DNA from: Leeuwenhoekiella blandensis MED217
Lineage (GTDB): Bacteria > Bacteroidota > Bacteroidia > Flavobacteriales > Flavobacteriaceae
DNA length: 64,000 nucleotides
NCBI RefSeq assembly: GCF_000152985.1
Contig: NZ_CH672395.1
Location: 1,625,145 to 1,689,144 of the forward strand
Direction of reading: 5' to 3'
Both the position numbers and the translations under genes were made by a program. The notes beneath the pieces were generated by a model that did no database searches, was not told the DNA's origin, and saw only the letters and a program-made list of their open reading frames with translations. Positions 25,782 through 35,070 of the stretch are shown one piece after another (the stretch's first letter is position 1; each line of letters begins with the position of its first letter).

Positions 25782-27419
25782 ATGAACCAGGAGCAGGAAA
25801 TAGACGGACGCATCGTTTTTAAATATGACACAGATTGGAAAAACCTTTTAGAATCAGAGCGTTTTAAAAAAGAGTTATGTGACGATATTCTTGAGCCTTA
25901 TATCCTATCGCAACGCTGGTATGGTGGAAAAGCCAGTGCATTAAAATATATCGAGATCATCGACAGTTTTCCTATTGAAGACGCTTCAGATACGTTTTAC
26001 GGGATCGTGCTCGAGGTAAACTTTAGAGAAGCCTTTGTGCATAATTACTTTTTACCGATTGCTTTTGTAACCGATAAAAAAATAGTTGATGATAAGTTTA
26101 TAGCGCATTTAAAACTGAATGGAACCTCTGGGTTTTTGGTTGATGCGTTGCTCTTAGAGTCTTTTAGAAAGCAGATTTTTGAAAAGATACTTGAGGGCGA
26201 AAAATACCGCTACAAAGAAATCGCCTACCGAAGAGGGCGTTCTAATCAATCTAAAGGCTATAAAAGCAGCCGCTTGATGGGCGTAGAGCAGAGTAATACT
26301 TCGATCATTTATAATGATAAGTATATGCTGAAGATCTTCAGAAGGGTGTATGTTGATGAAAATCCGGATTACGAAATAAGCAAATACCTGACTGCTAAAG
26401 CTATTTTCAATAATACACCAAAATACTTAGGAAGCATCACTTTGAAGTTTAGCGATAAAAATGTGATAACCTTAGGCTTAATGCAGGAGTTGGTCCCCAA
26501 TGAAGGCGATGCCTGGGAATATTTTGTGCACAATCTCAAATTGATCTTTGAAGAACTTTCGCGTCAGCAACCTAAATTAGAAACGCTACGGGCTACCAAA
26601 TATCTGGAGCAAATCTCAATTACCGATGTGCCTGCTTCGATCTTGGCTTGGTGTCCTATTGAGTTTTTTGAAGATGTTTCGCAGTTAGCATTGCGCACGG
26701 CACAGATGCATATCGCATTGGGTCAGGAGCGCATCAATACAGCGTTTACTCCGCAAGCATTCAGTAACGACTATTCTGTATGGTTAAAAAACCGATTGAT
26801 CTATCAATTTGAAAATAGAATCAATCTTGTCGAAAATAATTTGCATAAGCTTGAAGGCCTTCAGCTTGAATTGGCCAACGAATTGTTAAGCAAGAAAAAG
26901 ATCATCCGGAAACAACTGCTCGATTTTGACGAAACAATGCTCAAAAGTGAGCGCTTACGCATTCACGGCGATTATCACCTTGGGCAAGTTCTGGTTCAGG
27001 ATAGAGATTTTTATATCATCGATTTTGAAGGAGAGCCGGAGAGTACCATTCGTGATCGTAAGGTAAAACAACCGCCGATTAAAGATATAGCCGGGATGTT
27101 TAGGTCATTCAACTATGCGATCTATGCAACTGTTTTTAATAATTACGAGTCTTACGATTTTGAACTTGAAGAGCTTTTTGAAGTGGCAGACGTACTTTAC
27201 AGCCACATCATTGGTGTATTTCTCAAAACCTATATCAATGAAGTACAAACTGCCAATTTAAATATTGGCTACATCAAAGAAATTGAATTTTTATTACAAT
27301 ATTGCTTACTAGAGAAAGCTGTATATGAATTGGGTTATGAACTCAATGCGCGTCCGCGATGGGCGATCATTCCATTAAAAGGCATCTCTAACATCCTTAA
27401 CCAACAACATTATGAGTAA
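25782..27419 (+). CDS. Maltokinase-like protein
   Basis: A 545-residue kinase of the aminoglycoside phosphotransferase-like fold. The N-terminal cap has ILSQRWYGGKASAL, typical of maltokinases; the catalytic loop is RIHGDYHLGQVLV and the metal-binding segment is FYIIDFEGEPE followed by KVKQPPIKDIAGM. It should phosphorylate maltose to maltose 1-phosphate, the GlgE substrate. The gene lies 32 nt after glgE and overlaps glgB by 8 nt. In many bacteria this kinase is fused to or paired with trehalose synthase TreS; no TreS domain is present here. Confidence 0.88.
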   Translation: MNQEQEIDGRIVFKYDTDWKNLLESERFKKELCDDILEPYILSQRWYGGKASALKYIEIIDSFPIEDASDTFYGIVLEVNFREAFVHNYFLPIAFVTDKKIVDDKFIAHLKLNGTSGFLVDALLLESFRKQIFEKILEGEKYRYKEIAYRRGRSNQSKGYKSSRLMGVEQSNTSIIYNDKYMLKIFRRVYVDENPDYEISKYLTAKAIFNNTPKYLGSITLKFSDKNVITLGLMQELVPNEGDAWEYFVHNLKLIFEELSRQQPKLETLRATKYLEQISITDVPASILAWCPIEFFEDVSQLALRTAQMHIALGQERINTAFTPQAFSNDYSVWLKNRLIYQFENRINLVENNLHKLEGLQLELANELLSKKKIIRKQLLDFDETMLKSERLRIHGDYHLGQVLVQDRDFYIIDFEGEPESTIRDRKVKQPPIKDIAGMFRSFNYAIYATVFNNYESYDFELEELFEVADVLYSHIIGVFLKTYINEVQTANLNIGYIKEIEFLLQYCLLEKAVYELGYELNARPRWAIIPLKGISNILNQQHYE

Positions 27420-29334
27420 CGTATACGTTCACAGCCTATTTTCAGAATTTGATATCGATCTTTTCAAATCAGGAAAACACTTTCGCCTGTATGAAAAGTT
27501 AGGTTCGCACCCCATGACTTTAGAAGGAGAGAAGGGGACTTACTTTGCCGTTTGGGCACCGAGTGCCAAATCGGTTTCTGTAGTTGGGGATTTTAATTAC
27601 TGGTTAGAGGGCGATCACAAACTCAATGTGCGTTGGGATGGCAGTGGGATCTGGGAAGGTTTTATTCCTGGGGTTATGCCGGGCGCCATTTATAAGTATA
27701 AAATACAGTCAAGTCATAATGATGTAAAGACTGAAAAAGCCGATCCGTTTGCACGTCGTGCCGAGCATCCGCCCAAGACAGCTTCGGTTGTCTATGCCGC
27801 AGATTATAAATGGAAAGACAAAAAATGGATGACGAGTCGGGCAAAATATAATGCACTAGACACGCCATTTTCGGTATATGAGGTGCATTTAGGTTCTTGG
27901 CGTAAAACAGGAGAGGAGAACCGAAGCTTGAGTTATACTGAGCTTGCAGACGAACTCGTTGCTTATGTCAAGGAAATGGAGTTTACCCATGTGGAGTTTA
28001 TGCCCATTATGGAATATCCTTACGATCCGAGTTGGGGGTATCAATTGACCGGATATTTTGCGCCTACTTCACGCTTTGGTTACCCCGAAGAATTTATGCT
28101 GCTGGTAGATAAACTGCATCAAGCCGGTATAGGCGTGATCCTCGATTGGGTACCCTCACATTTTCCTGAAGATGCTCACGGCTTGGGTAATTTTGACGGG
28201 TCTCATTTATATGAGCATCCCGATCCTCGTAAAGGCTGGCATCCTGACTGGAAATCTTTGATCTTTAATTATGGTCGTAACGAAGTGCGCGCTTTTCTAA
28301 TAAGTAATGCGCTTTTTTGGCTAGATCAATACCATATTGACGGTTTGCGTGTAGATGCCGTAGCCTCGATGCTTTATCTCGATTACTCTCGCGAAGACGG
28401 GGAATGGGAGCCTAATCAATTTGGTGGTCGAGAGAACCTTGATGCGATTGCGTTCCTTGAAGAACTGAATAAAACGGTTTATAAAAACTATCCTGATGTA
28501 CAAACCATCGCAGAAGAATCTACCAGTTATACCGGTGTTTCTAAGCCGGTGTTTTTAGGTGGATTAGGTTTTGGTATGAAGTGGATGATGGGTTGGATGC
28601 ACGATACGCTCGAGTATTTTAAGAAGGAGCCGGTATATCGTAAATACCATCAAAACGATATCACCTTTAGTATGACCTATGCGTTTTCAGAAAACTTTAT
28701 GTTGCCGCTTTCTCACGATGAGGTTGTTTACGGGAAGCGTTCACTTTTTGATCGTATGCCCGGCCCGGAGTGGGAACGTTTTGCGAACCTTAGATTGATG
28801 TTTGGATATATGTTCACACATCCCGGGACCAAATTGATCTTTCAAGGTGGGGAATTTGCGCAAAGTGCCGAATGGAATTTTCAAGAAAGTTTAGATTGGC
28901 ATTTACTACAATATGACTTTCATACGGGAATTCAGGAATGCGTAAAAGACTTGAATAAACTGTATAAGTCGCAACCTGCATTGTATGAGCGTCAATTCCG
29001 TCCCGAAGGGTTTGAATGGATCGAATGGTCTGATAGTGAGAACAGTGTATTGAGTTATCTAAGAAAAGGATATGAGGCTGAAAATAGCGTTTTAGTAATC
29101 TGCAATTTTACTCCGGTGCCACGGGAGAATTACAAAGTTGGCGTACCCGAAACCTTAACTAAAGCCGGAGCAAAGCTCAAAGAACTCTTCAATAGTAATG
29201 AAAAGAAATATGGCGGTAGTGGAGATTTCATTAGTAAAAAAGTGAAGGTTGAAGCAGAAGCGTGGAATGGTCGCGAGCACTCTATCACTTTAGATTTGGC
29301 ACCACTCGCGGTTATGGTCTTCAGTCTTAAGTAA
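27412..29334 (+). CDS. glgB: 1,4-alpha-glucan branching enzyme
   Basis: A 640-residue GH13 enzyme that makes alpha-1,6 branches. It has a CBM48 module (about 30-125, FAVWAPSAKSVSVVGDFN), then the catalytic barrel with MEYPYDPSWGYQ, the nucleophile Asp315 in GLRVDAVASM, the acid/base Glu368 in TIAEES and LSHDEVVYGKRSL with the transition-state aspartate. The C-terminal all-beta domain is complete. The start overlaps the maltokinase stop by 8 nt, so translation is coupled and the three proteins form one pathway from maltose to branched glucan. Confidence 0.95.
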   Translation: MSNVYVHSLFSEFDIDLFKSGKHFRLYEKLGSHPMTLEGEKGTYFAVWAPSAKSVSVVGDFNYWLEGDHKLNVRWDGSGIWEGFIPGVMPGAIYKYKIQSSHNDVKTEKADPFARRAEHPPKTASVVYAADYKWKDKKWMTSRAKYNALDTPFSVYEVHLGSWRKTGEENRSLSYTELADELVAYVKEMEFTHVEFMPIMEYPYDPSWGYQLTGYFAPTSRFGYPEEFMLLVDKLHQAGIGVILDWVPSHFPEDAHGLGNFDGSHLYEHPDPRKGWHPDWKSLIFNYGRNEVRAFLISNALFWLDQYHIDGLRVDAVASMLYLDYSREDGEWEPNQFGGRENLDAIAFLEELNKTVYKNYPDVQTIAEESTSYTGVSKPVFLGGLGFGMKWMMGWMHDTLEYFKKEPVYRKYHQNDITFSMTYAFSENFMLPLSHDEVVYGKRSLFDRMPGPEWERFANLRLMFGYMFTHPGTKLIFQGGEFAQSAEWNFQESLDWHLLQYDFHTGIQECVKDLNKLYKSQPALYERQFRPEGFEWIEWSDSENSVLSYLRKGYEAENSVLVICNFTPVPRENYKVGVPETLTKAGAKLKELFNSNEKKYGGSGDFISKKVKVEAEAWNGREHSITLDLAPLAVMVFSLK

Positions 29335-29339
29335 GTTCT

Positions 29340-29400
29340 ATCGGGCAAGCCTGTTTGCCGACCATGGTCGACCACGAGGCCTTCGTTGGAAACCAACTTT
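29340..29400. repeat. Possible degenerate copy C of the dispersed repeat
   Basis: GGCAAGCCTGTTTGCCGAC and AGGCCTTCG resemble the hairpin module of copy B. The segment also contains the short palindromes GACCATGGTC and GGTCGACC. Similarity is limited to the module, so this is a tentative call. Confidence 0.35.
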
Positions 29401-29555
29401 TAGTTTTAAATAAACCTTATAGCCTTAAGCTTTTTGACGGTTCTAATAAAAGTAGCTTGGTGTTAACGTTGTAGTTGATATCTTTTGGATTTGAGCCCTA
29501 GATTAACTCAGGAAACCTTTAATTTAGTAGGCCTAACATCCTTACACAGGCTATT

Positions 29556-31949
29556 ATGATTATTAATACTGAGTTAGAACAAAAAGGAAATCAATTTCCA
29601 AACGAGATCAAGAGCGTACGGCAAGAAGTCGACACATTATATTTTACCACCCAAAACAACGTAATTTTAGAACTTACCGTTTTACGCGATAGCGTGATAC
29701 GGTTTAGGTACGGAACCCGAGGAATTCTCGAGGACGATTTTTCATATGCGATAGATCCTGAAAATCACGTAGGCTACAATCATTTAGAGCTTTCTGAAAA
29801 CAAGAACTTTTATATTGTAACCACGGCTAAACTTATCATCAAGATTGAAAAAATAAGTTTACAATCTAAGATTTTAGACCGGGAAGGAAACTTGATCAAT
29901 GAAGACGAAATAGGCTTTCATTATGAAGAAAGTTTTACCCTTGGCGGAAACATTGTTAAAATGAGTAAGCGCTCACATCCCGGTGAAGCGTTTTACGGGA
30001 TGGGCGACAAGCCGGTGCATTTAAATTTACGTGGAAAGCGTGTGACCAATTGGGCTACAGATTCGTATGCCTTTGGTAAAGATACAGACCCTATCTACAA
30101 ATCGGTTCCCTTCTATATCGGCTTAAAAGAAAAACACGCCTATGGAATCTTTTTTGACAACACCTTCAAATCTAGCTTTGACTTTTGCCATGAGCGTCTC
30201 GATGTGACCAGTTTTTGGGCGCCGGGAGGAGAAATGAACTACTACTTTCTCTATGGTCCGGGAATGAGCGAAGTGGTGCAAAACTATACGCATCTTACCG
30301 GAAAACCGGAGCTTCCACCATTATGGACATTAGGCTTTCAACAATGTAAATGGAGCTATTATCCGGAAAGCACAGTAAAGGGAATCGCGCAAAAATTTAG
30401 AGATCTAAAAATTCCGTGTGATGGGATTTACCTGGATATCGATTATATGGACGGGTTTCGTTGTTTTACCTGGAATAAGGAATACTTTCCCGATCCAAAG
30501 CGCATGGTTAAAGAGCTGCTGGATGACGGTTTTAAAACCATTGTGATCATCGATCCGGGGATTAAAATTGATCCTGAATATTGGGTGTATAACGAAGCTT
30601 TAGAAAATGATTACTTCTGTAAACGTGCAGATGGCCCAGATATGGTAGGAAAGGTATGGCCGGGCGAATGCGCTTTCCCAGATTATACCAATCCTGAAGT
30701 GCGTGAGTGGTGGGCAGACCTGTTTAAAGAATTGGTGCACGACATTGGTGTACGTGGGGTTTGGAATGATATGAACGAACCCGCCGTAATGGAAGTCCCC
30801 GGAAAAACGTTTCCTGACGATGTGCGTCACGATTATGATGGACATCCTTGCAGTCATCGCAAAGCACACAATATTTATGGGACACAAATGGCACGTGCGA
30901 CCTATGAAGGTGTAAAACGCTATGTGTATCCTAAGCGTCCATTGGTGATCACCCGATCAGCATACAGTGGCGCGCAGCGCTATACATCGTCGTGGACCGG
31001 AGATAACGTAGCAACTTGGGAGCATCTTTGGATCGCCAATAACCAAGTGCAGCGTATGTGTCTCTCCGGAATGTCTTTTACAGGAACAGACATCGGCGGA
31101 TTTGCAGAACAACCTACCGGAGAACTGTTCGTCCGCTGGATTCAGCTTGGGGTTTTTCATCCCTTTTGCAGAGTACATTCAAGTGGACATCACGGGGATC
31201 AGGAGCCTTGGTCTTTTGATGATGAGGTAACTAACATTACCCGCAAGTTTATAGAAATGCGGTATACCTTGCTTCCGTATTTATATACTGCGTTTTATGA
31301 GTATGCAACAGAAGGTATTCCTATGCTAAAACCGCTTGTATATTACGATCAAGACGATGTGCATACCCATTATCGTACCGATGAATTCATCTTCGGAAAC
31401 CATATTTTAGTTTGTCCTATTTTAGAACCTAATTCTAAAGGACGTCGTATGTATCTGGCGCGTGGTCGCTGGTACGATTACTGGAATAATGAAGTCGTAG
31501 AAGGAGGGCGCGAACTTTGGGTAGATGCAGATTTTGACACCATTCCAATTTTTGTTAAAGAAGGAGCGATTATTCCGCGATATCCGGTGCAGCAATACGT
31601 TGGCGAGAAGAAAATTGAAGAGCTGAAGCTTGATGTTTATTATGCAGAAGATACCATTGAATCTCGTGTTTATGAAGATGCCCGCGATGGTTATGATTAT
31701 AAAAAAGGGCGTTACAGCCTAAGAAACTTTAAGCTTACCGGTAAGGCTAAAGATTTAAGCATTCAGCAGTTTAAGACCGGGACTTTTGAAACGGAATATG
31801 AAGCTATTAAACTTAACTTAATTGGTCTGCCGTTTAGAATAAAGAAAATCACAGTCGATAATGTGGCATACGACTTGAATAATCTGGATAAGGAGGATAA
31901 AATTCTAAAACTTCCGAAGGATTTTTCAGTGGTGCATATGATAGGATAA
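29556..31949 (+). CDS. GH31 family alpha-glucosidase
   Basis: A 797-residue glycoside hydrolase of family 31. An N-terminal beta-sandwich (to about 220) is followed by the barrel with LGFQQCKWSYYPE, the nucleophile Asp405 in GVWNDMNEPAVME and the acid/base aspartate in WTGDNVATWEHL; proximal and distal C-terminal beta domains follow, with RWYDYWNNEVVEGG. No signal peptide is seen, so it probably acts in the cytosol. It is 221 nt after glgB and may be a separate unit, but the location suggests a role in releasing glucose from stored or imported alpha-glucan. Confidence 0.9.
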   Translation: MIINTELEQKGNQFPNEIKSVRQEVDTLYFTTQNNVILELTVLRDSVIRFRYGTRGILEDDFSYAIDPENHVGYNHLELSENKNFYIVTTAKLIIKIEKISLQSKILDREGNLINEDEIGFHYEESFTLGGNIVKMSKRSHPGEAFYGMGDKPVHLNLRGKRVTNWATDSYAFGKDTDPIYKSVPFYIGLKEKHAYGIFFDNTFKSSFDFCHERLDVTSFWAPGGEMNYYFLYGPGMSEVVQNYTHLTGKPELPPLWTLGFQQCKWSYYPESTVKGIAQKFRDLKIPCDGIYLDIDYMDGFRCFTWNKEYFPDPKRMVKELLDDGFKTIVIIDPGIKIDPEYWVYNEALENDYFCKRADGPDMVGKVWPGECAFPDYTNPEVREWWADLFKELVHDIGVRGVWNDMNEPAVMEVPGKTFPDDVRHDYDGHPCSHRKAHNIYGTQMARATYEGVKRYVYPKRPLVITRSAYSGAQRYTSSWTGDNVATWEHLWIANNQVQRMCLSGMSFTGTDIGGFAEQPTGELFVRWIQLGVFHPFCRVHSSGHHGDQEPWSFDDEVTNITRKFIEMRYTLLPYLYTAFYEYATEGIPMLKPLVYYDQDDVHTHYRTDEFIFGNHILVCPILEPNSKGRRMYLARGRWYDYWNNEVVEGGRELWVDADFDTIPIFVKEGAIIPRYPVQQYVGEKKIEELKLDVYYAEDTIESRVYEDARDGYDYKKGRYSLRNFKLTGKAKDLSIQQFKTGTFETEYEAIKLNLIGLPFRIKKITVDNVAYDLNNLDKEDKILKLPKDFSVVHMIG

Positions 31950-32040
31950 TTTTCACAACTTGTACTAAAGTTTAGCTAATTGTTAAAATACCGATGAGTA
32001 GAATTTGTATTTTCAACTCACTAACCTATAATAGATTAAA

Positions 32041-32853
32041 ATGAAATCAAAACAAATACTTGTCGCATTAGCGACCATATTTCTGGTTGTAAGTTGTAAA
32101 ACCAGTCCGTTTACCGGAAAGAAAACCCTAAATGCCTATAGCAATGAAACCATTTTCCCGATGGCTTTTCAGCAATACAATCAATTTTTAGAAGAAAATA
32201 CAGTTGTGAGAGGTACTGCCGAAGCTCAAATGGTGCAGCGTGTAGGTAACAATATAGCAAAAGCTGCAGAACGTTATATGACTGCATTGGGTTATCCTAA
32301 TTATCTGGATGAATATCGTTGGGAATATAATTTGGTACAAGATGAGGCCGTAAATGCTTTTTGTATGCCAGGTGGTAAAATTGTAGTCTACACAGGAATT
32401 TTACCGGTGGCACAAAGTGAAACCGGTTTAGCAATGATCTTAGGGCACGAATTGGCGCACGCTTTAGCTAATCACGGGGCACAGCGTATGACAGCTCAGC
32501 AAGGTCAACAGATCGTTGGAGCTGCGGGGGGCATCGCGCTAGGAGATTCTAGAGCAGGACAACTTTTTAATCAGTATTATGGTGTGGCAAGTACGGTAGG
32601 AGGTATTTTACCTTTTAGCAGAAGTCACGAAAGCCAAGCTGATGAAATAGGAACTATTATCGCCGCTATTGCAGGATATGACCCTTATGAAGCTCCTAAA
32701 CTTTGGGAGCGTATGAAAGCGCAAGGCGGTTCTGCACCAAGCGAGTTATTGAGTACACACCCTTCACCAGATACACGTATTCAAGCGTTACAACAAATTG
32801 CTCCACGTGCAGCAGCTGAAGCAAAGAAATTCGGAGTTACCTCTTTTAAGTAG
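32041..32853 (+). CDS. M48 family zinc metallopeptidase, lipoprotein
   Basis: A 270-residue protein with a lipoprotein signal peptide (LVALATIFLVVSC) and a peptidase M48 domain. The zinc site is HELAH (136-140) and the third ligand is in RSHESQADEIG. It resembles periplasmic or outer-membrane quality-control proteases of the BepA/LoiP kind but lacks a TPR domain. It probably degrades misfolded envelope proteins. The gene has its own terminator. Confidence 0.9.
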   Translation: MKSKQILVALATIFLVVSCKTSPFTGKKTLNAYSNETIFPMAFQQYNQFLEENTVVRGTAEAQMVQRVGNNIAKAAERYMTALGYPNYLDEYRWEYNLVQDEAVNAFCMPGGKIVVYTGILPVAQSETGLAMILGHELAHALANHGAQRMTAQQGQQIVGAAGGIALGDSRAGQLFNQYYGVASTVGGILPFSRSHESQADEIGTIIAAIAGYDPYEAPKLWERMKAQGGSAPSELLSTHPSPDTRIQALQQIAPRAAAEAKKFGVTSFK

Positions 32854-32875
32854 GATAACGGAAAAATAAAAAGTA

Positions 32876-32901
32876 AAAGCCGCTTCATTGAAGCGGCTTT
32901 C
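32876..32901 (+). terminator. Terminator of the M48 peptidase gene
   Basis: AAAGCCGCTTC and GAAGCGGCTTT form an 11-bp stem with an ATT loop; a short, C-interrupted T-rich tail follows. Confidence 0.85.
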
Positions 32902-32934
32902 TTATTTTAGACATTTCAATAACAACCTTAGTTT

Positions 32935-34266
32935 ATGGAAGCTTTACCTAAAGGAAGTAAAAAACTTTTGAACGCCTGGGCATTTTACGATTGGGCAAAC
33001 TCAGTATACAGCCTGGTGATCGCCTCTGCTGTCTTTCCTATTTTTTATGGAGCACTCACGCTTGTAAAAGATGAAGATGGAAAGATATTGGATGACACGG
33101 TAAACTTTCTAGGCTTCGATTTTAACAATGATACGCTCATTAGCTATGTGACTGCCGCGGCTTTTTTGGTCGTTTCTTTTTTAAGTCCGTTTTTGAGCGG
33201 GATCGCCGATTATGTAGGGAATAAGAAGACTTTTATGAAGTTTTTCTGCTACCTGGGCGCGCTTTCTTGTATAGGTCTCTTTTGGTTTAATATGGACTAT
33301 CTCTGGTTTGGATTGCTGTGCTACTTTCTCGCTTTGATAGGATTTTGGGCCAGTTTGGTGTTTTATAATTCGTATTTACCGGATATCGCTTTCCCTGATC
33401 AACAAGATAAAATTAGTGCAAAAGGTTATTCCTTAGGATACATAGGTAGCGTGATCTTACTCATCGTTTGTCTAGCGATGATCTTAATGTATGATACTTT
33501 TGGTTTTGAAGATGAAGGCTTGCCTACGCGATTGTCTTTTGTACTTACCGGATTGTGGTGGATAGGGTTTAGTCAGTATACTTACTATTATTTACCTAAG
33601 GGAAACAAGAAGGAAAAATTGACCAAAAATGTACTGTTCAGCGGTTTTAAAGAACTTCGTAAAATATGGAGAAAGCTGAAAGAAGATAAACCGATGCGCA
33701 CCTATCTGAGTGCATTTTTTGTTTACAGTATGGCGGTTCAAACGATAATGCTTATCGCCACTTATTTTGGGATCGAAGAATTGGATTGGGGAACCACTGA
33801 CAGCACCACCGGACTTATCGTAAGTATTTTGTTGATTCAGTTGGTAGCGGTTCTTGGTGCCTGGCTTACTTCAAAAGCTTCAGCGAAATTTGGCAATATT
33901 CAAACCTTGATCGTGATCAATTGCATCTGGATCGCGATTTGTATTTATGCCTATACGATCACCACTCCGTTTCAGTTTTATTTTACCGCTGCTTTTGTTG
34001 GTCTCGTAATGGGCGGGATTCAGTCGTTGTCGCGTTCTACGTATTCAAAATTGATTCCGGAAGGGGAGAAGGATACCGCTTCGTATTTCAGCTTTTACGA
34101 TGTTTCAGAAAAAATAGGAATTGTGATCGGGATGTCTACTTATGGATTTATCGCTGACCAATACAACATACGTAATGCGATTTTGTTCTTTATTGTATTC
34201 TTTATCGTAGGAGTAATTCTATTGTTTTTTGTTCCGCGGAAGCGTATTGTGGAACAGGCAGAATAA
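32935..34266 (+). CDS. MFS transporter, UMF1/Atg22-like
   Basis: A 443-residue integral membrane protein with about twelve predicted helices. The start LLNAWAFYDWANSVYSLVI is the signature of the UMF1 family related to the yeast vacuolar effluxer Atg22; GYSLGYIGSVILLI and GGIQSLSRSTYSKLIP are further family motifs. Atg22 exports amino acids, but bacterial members have no settled substrate. The gene ends in a shared bidirectional terminator with the head-GIN gene. Confidence 0.88.
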   Translation: MEALPKGSKKLLNAWAFYDWANSVYSLVIASAVFPIFYGALTLVKDEDGKILDDTVNFLGFDFNNDTLISYVTAAAFLVVSFLSPFLSGIADYVGNKKTFMKFFCYLGALSCIGLFWFNMDYLWFGLLCYFLALIGFWASLVFYNSYLPDIAFPDQQDKISAKGYSLGYIGSVILLIVCLAMILMYDTFGFEDEGLPTRLSFVLTGLWWIGFSQYTYYYLPKGNKKEKLTKNVLFSGFKELRKIWRKLKEDKPMRTYLSAFFVYSMAVQTIMLIATYFGIEELDWGTTDSTTGLIVSILLIQLVAVLGAWLTSKASAKFGNIQTLIVINCIWIAICIYAYTITTPFQFYFTAAFVGLVMGGIQSLSRSTYSKLIPEGEKDTASYFSFYDVSEKIGIVIGMSTYGFIADQYNIRNAILFFIVFFIVGVILLFFVPRKRIVEQAE

Positions 34267-34299
34267 GAAAATGGCTACCCTTTTGAGACAGCCATTTTC
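34267..34299. terminator. Bidirectional terminator between the MFS and head-GIN genes
   Basis: GAAAATGGCT and AGCCATTTTC form a perfect 10-bp stem with a 13-nt loop between convergent genes. Confidence 0.85.
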
Positions 34300-34323
34300 C
34301 AGATTTGATTGATGAACATATGC

Positions 34324-35052
34324 TTAATTGCTCACACTTCCTGAGCCTACTACTTTAGAATCTACTTTATCAGGTTTTCCGGAATACACGATATCTCCAG
34401 AGCCTGCTACTGTAGCTTTTAATGTTCCTCCTTTACAGTATACACTGATATCTCCAGAGCCTGCAATGCTGGCCTCTACATCAATACTTTCTAGATTAGA
34501 AGCGTGTACGTCACCGCTTCCTGCGACTTTTAAACTTGATTTTTGAGTGCTTCCGCTAAGAGAAAGATCACCGCTTCCTGCAACAGCTGCGGTTATATCC
34601 TGAGCGTTAACTTCAAGAACCATATCGCCGCTACCAGAAACCGAACATTTAAAATCCTGAGCATTGATCACATCTTTTGTAGTAACATCTCCACTTCCTG
34701 CAAGACTCACCTTTTCAAGATCGGTAAAGGGAACGGTTATGATGATGTCTTTGTTACGGCTTGTTCTTAAGCTTACACCATCTTCAATATAGATTTTGAG
34801 TTTGTCTCCCTTGACTTCGGTGATGATATACTCCTGAAGGTTTTCTTCAGCTTCTACGGTGATTTTTCCTTCTGCTCCGGCGACAAGAATGACATCAAAA
34901 GAGCCTGCAACACCTACTTCGTCATAGTCGCTTACATTACGCGTATCGGTTACGGTATTACCATTTCCGCTTACTTTTTTACTGCCCCACCATTGTGCAT
35001 TGACAGATGTTGAAAGCAACGCGATACTTAAGATTAAAACTAGTTTTTTCAT
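34324..35052 (-). CDS. Exported head-GIN domain (DUF2807) protein
   Basis: A 242-residue secreted protein: signal peptide KKLVLILSIALLSTSVNAQ, then a DUF2807/head-GIN domain. The motif VAGSGD or a close variant recurs about every 20 residues (AGSFD, AGSGD, SGSGD, AGSGD and so on to VGSGS), which fits a right-handed beta-helix or beta-roll. The domain is described as an adhesin head in Bacteroidota; direct function is uncertain. It is the last gene of a four-gene unit led by an ECF sigma factor, 18 nt after the preceding gene. Confidence 0.87.
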   Translation of the reverse strand: MKKLVLILSIALLSTSVNAQWWGSKKVSGNGNTVTDTRNVSDYDEVGVAGSFDVILVAGAEGKITVEAEENLQEYIITEVKGDKLKIYIEDGVSLRTSRNKDIIITVPFTDLEKVSLAGSGDVTTKDVINAQDFKCSVSGSGDMVLEVNAQDITAAVAGSGDLSLSGSTQKSSLKVAGSGDVHASNLESIDVEASIAGSGDISVYCKGGTLKATVAGSGDIVYSGKPDKVDSKVVGSGSVSN

Positions 35053-35070
35053 TTTTTGATTGATTAGTGA

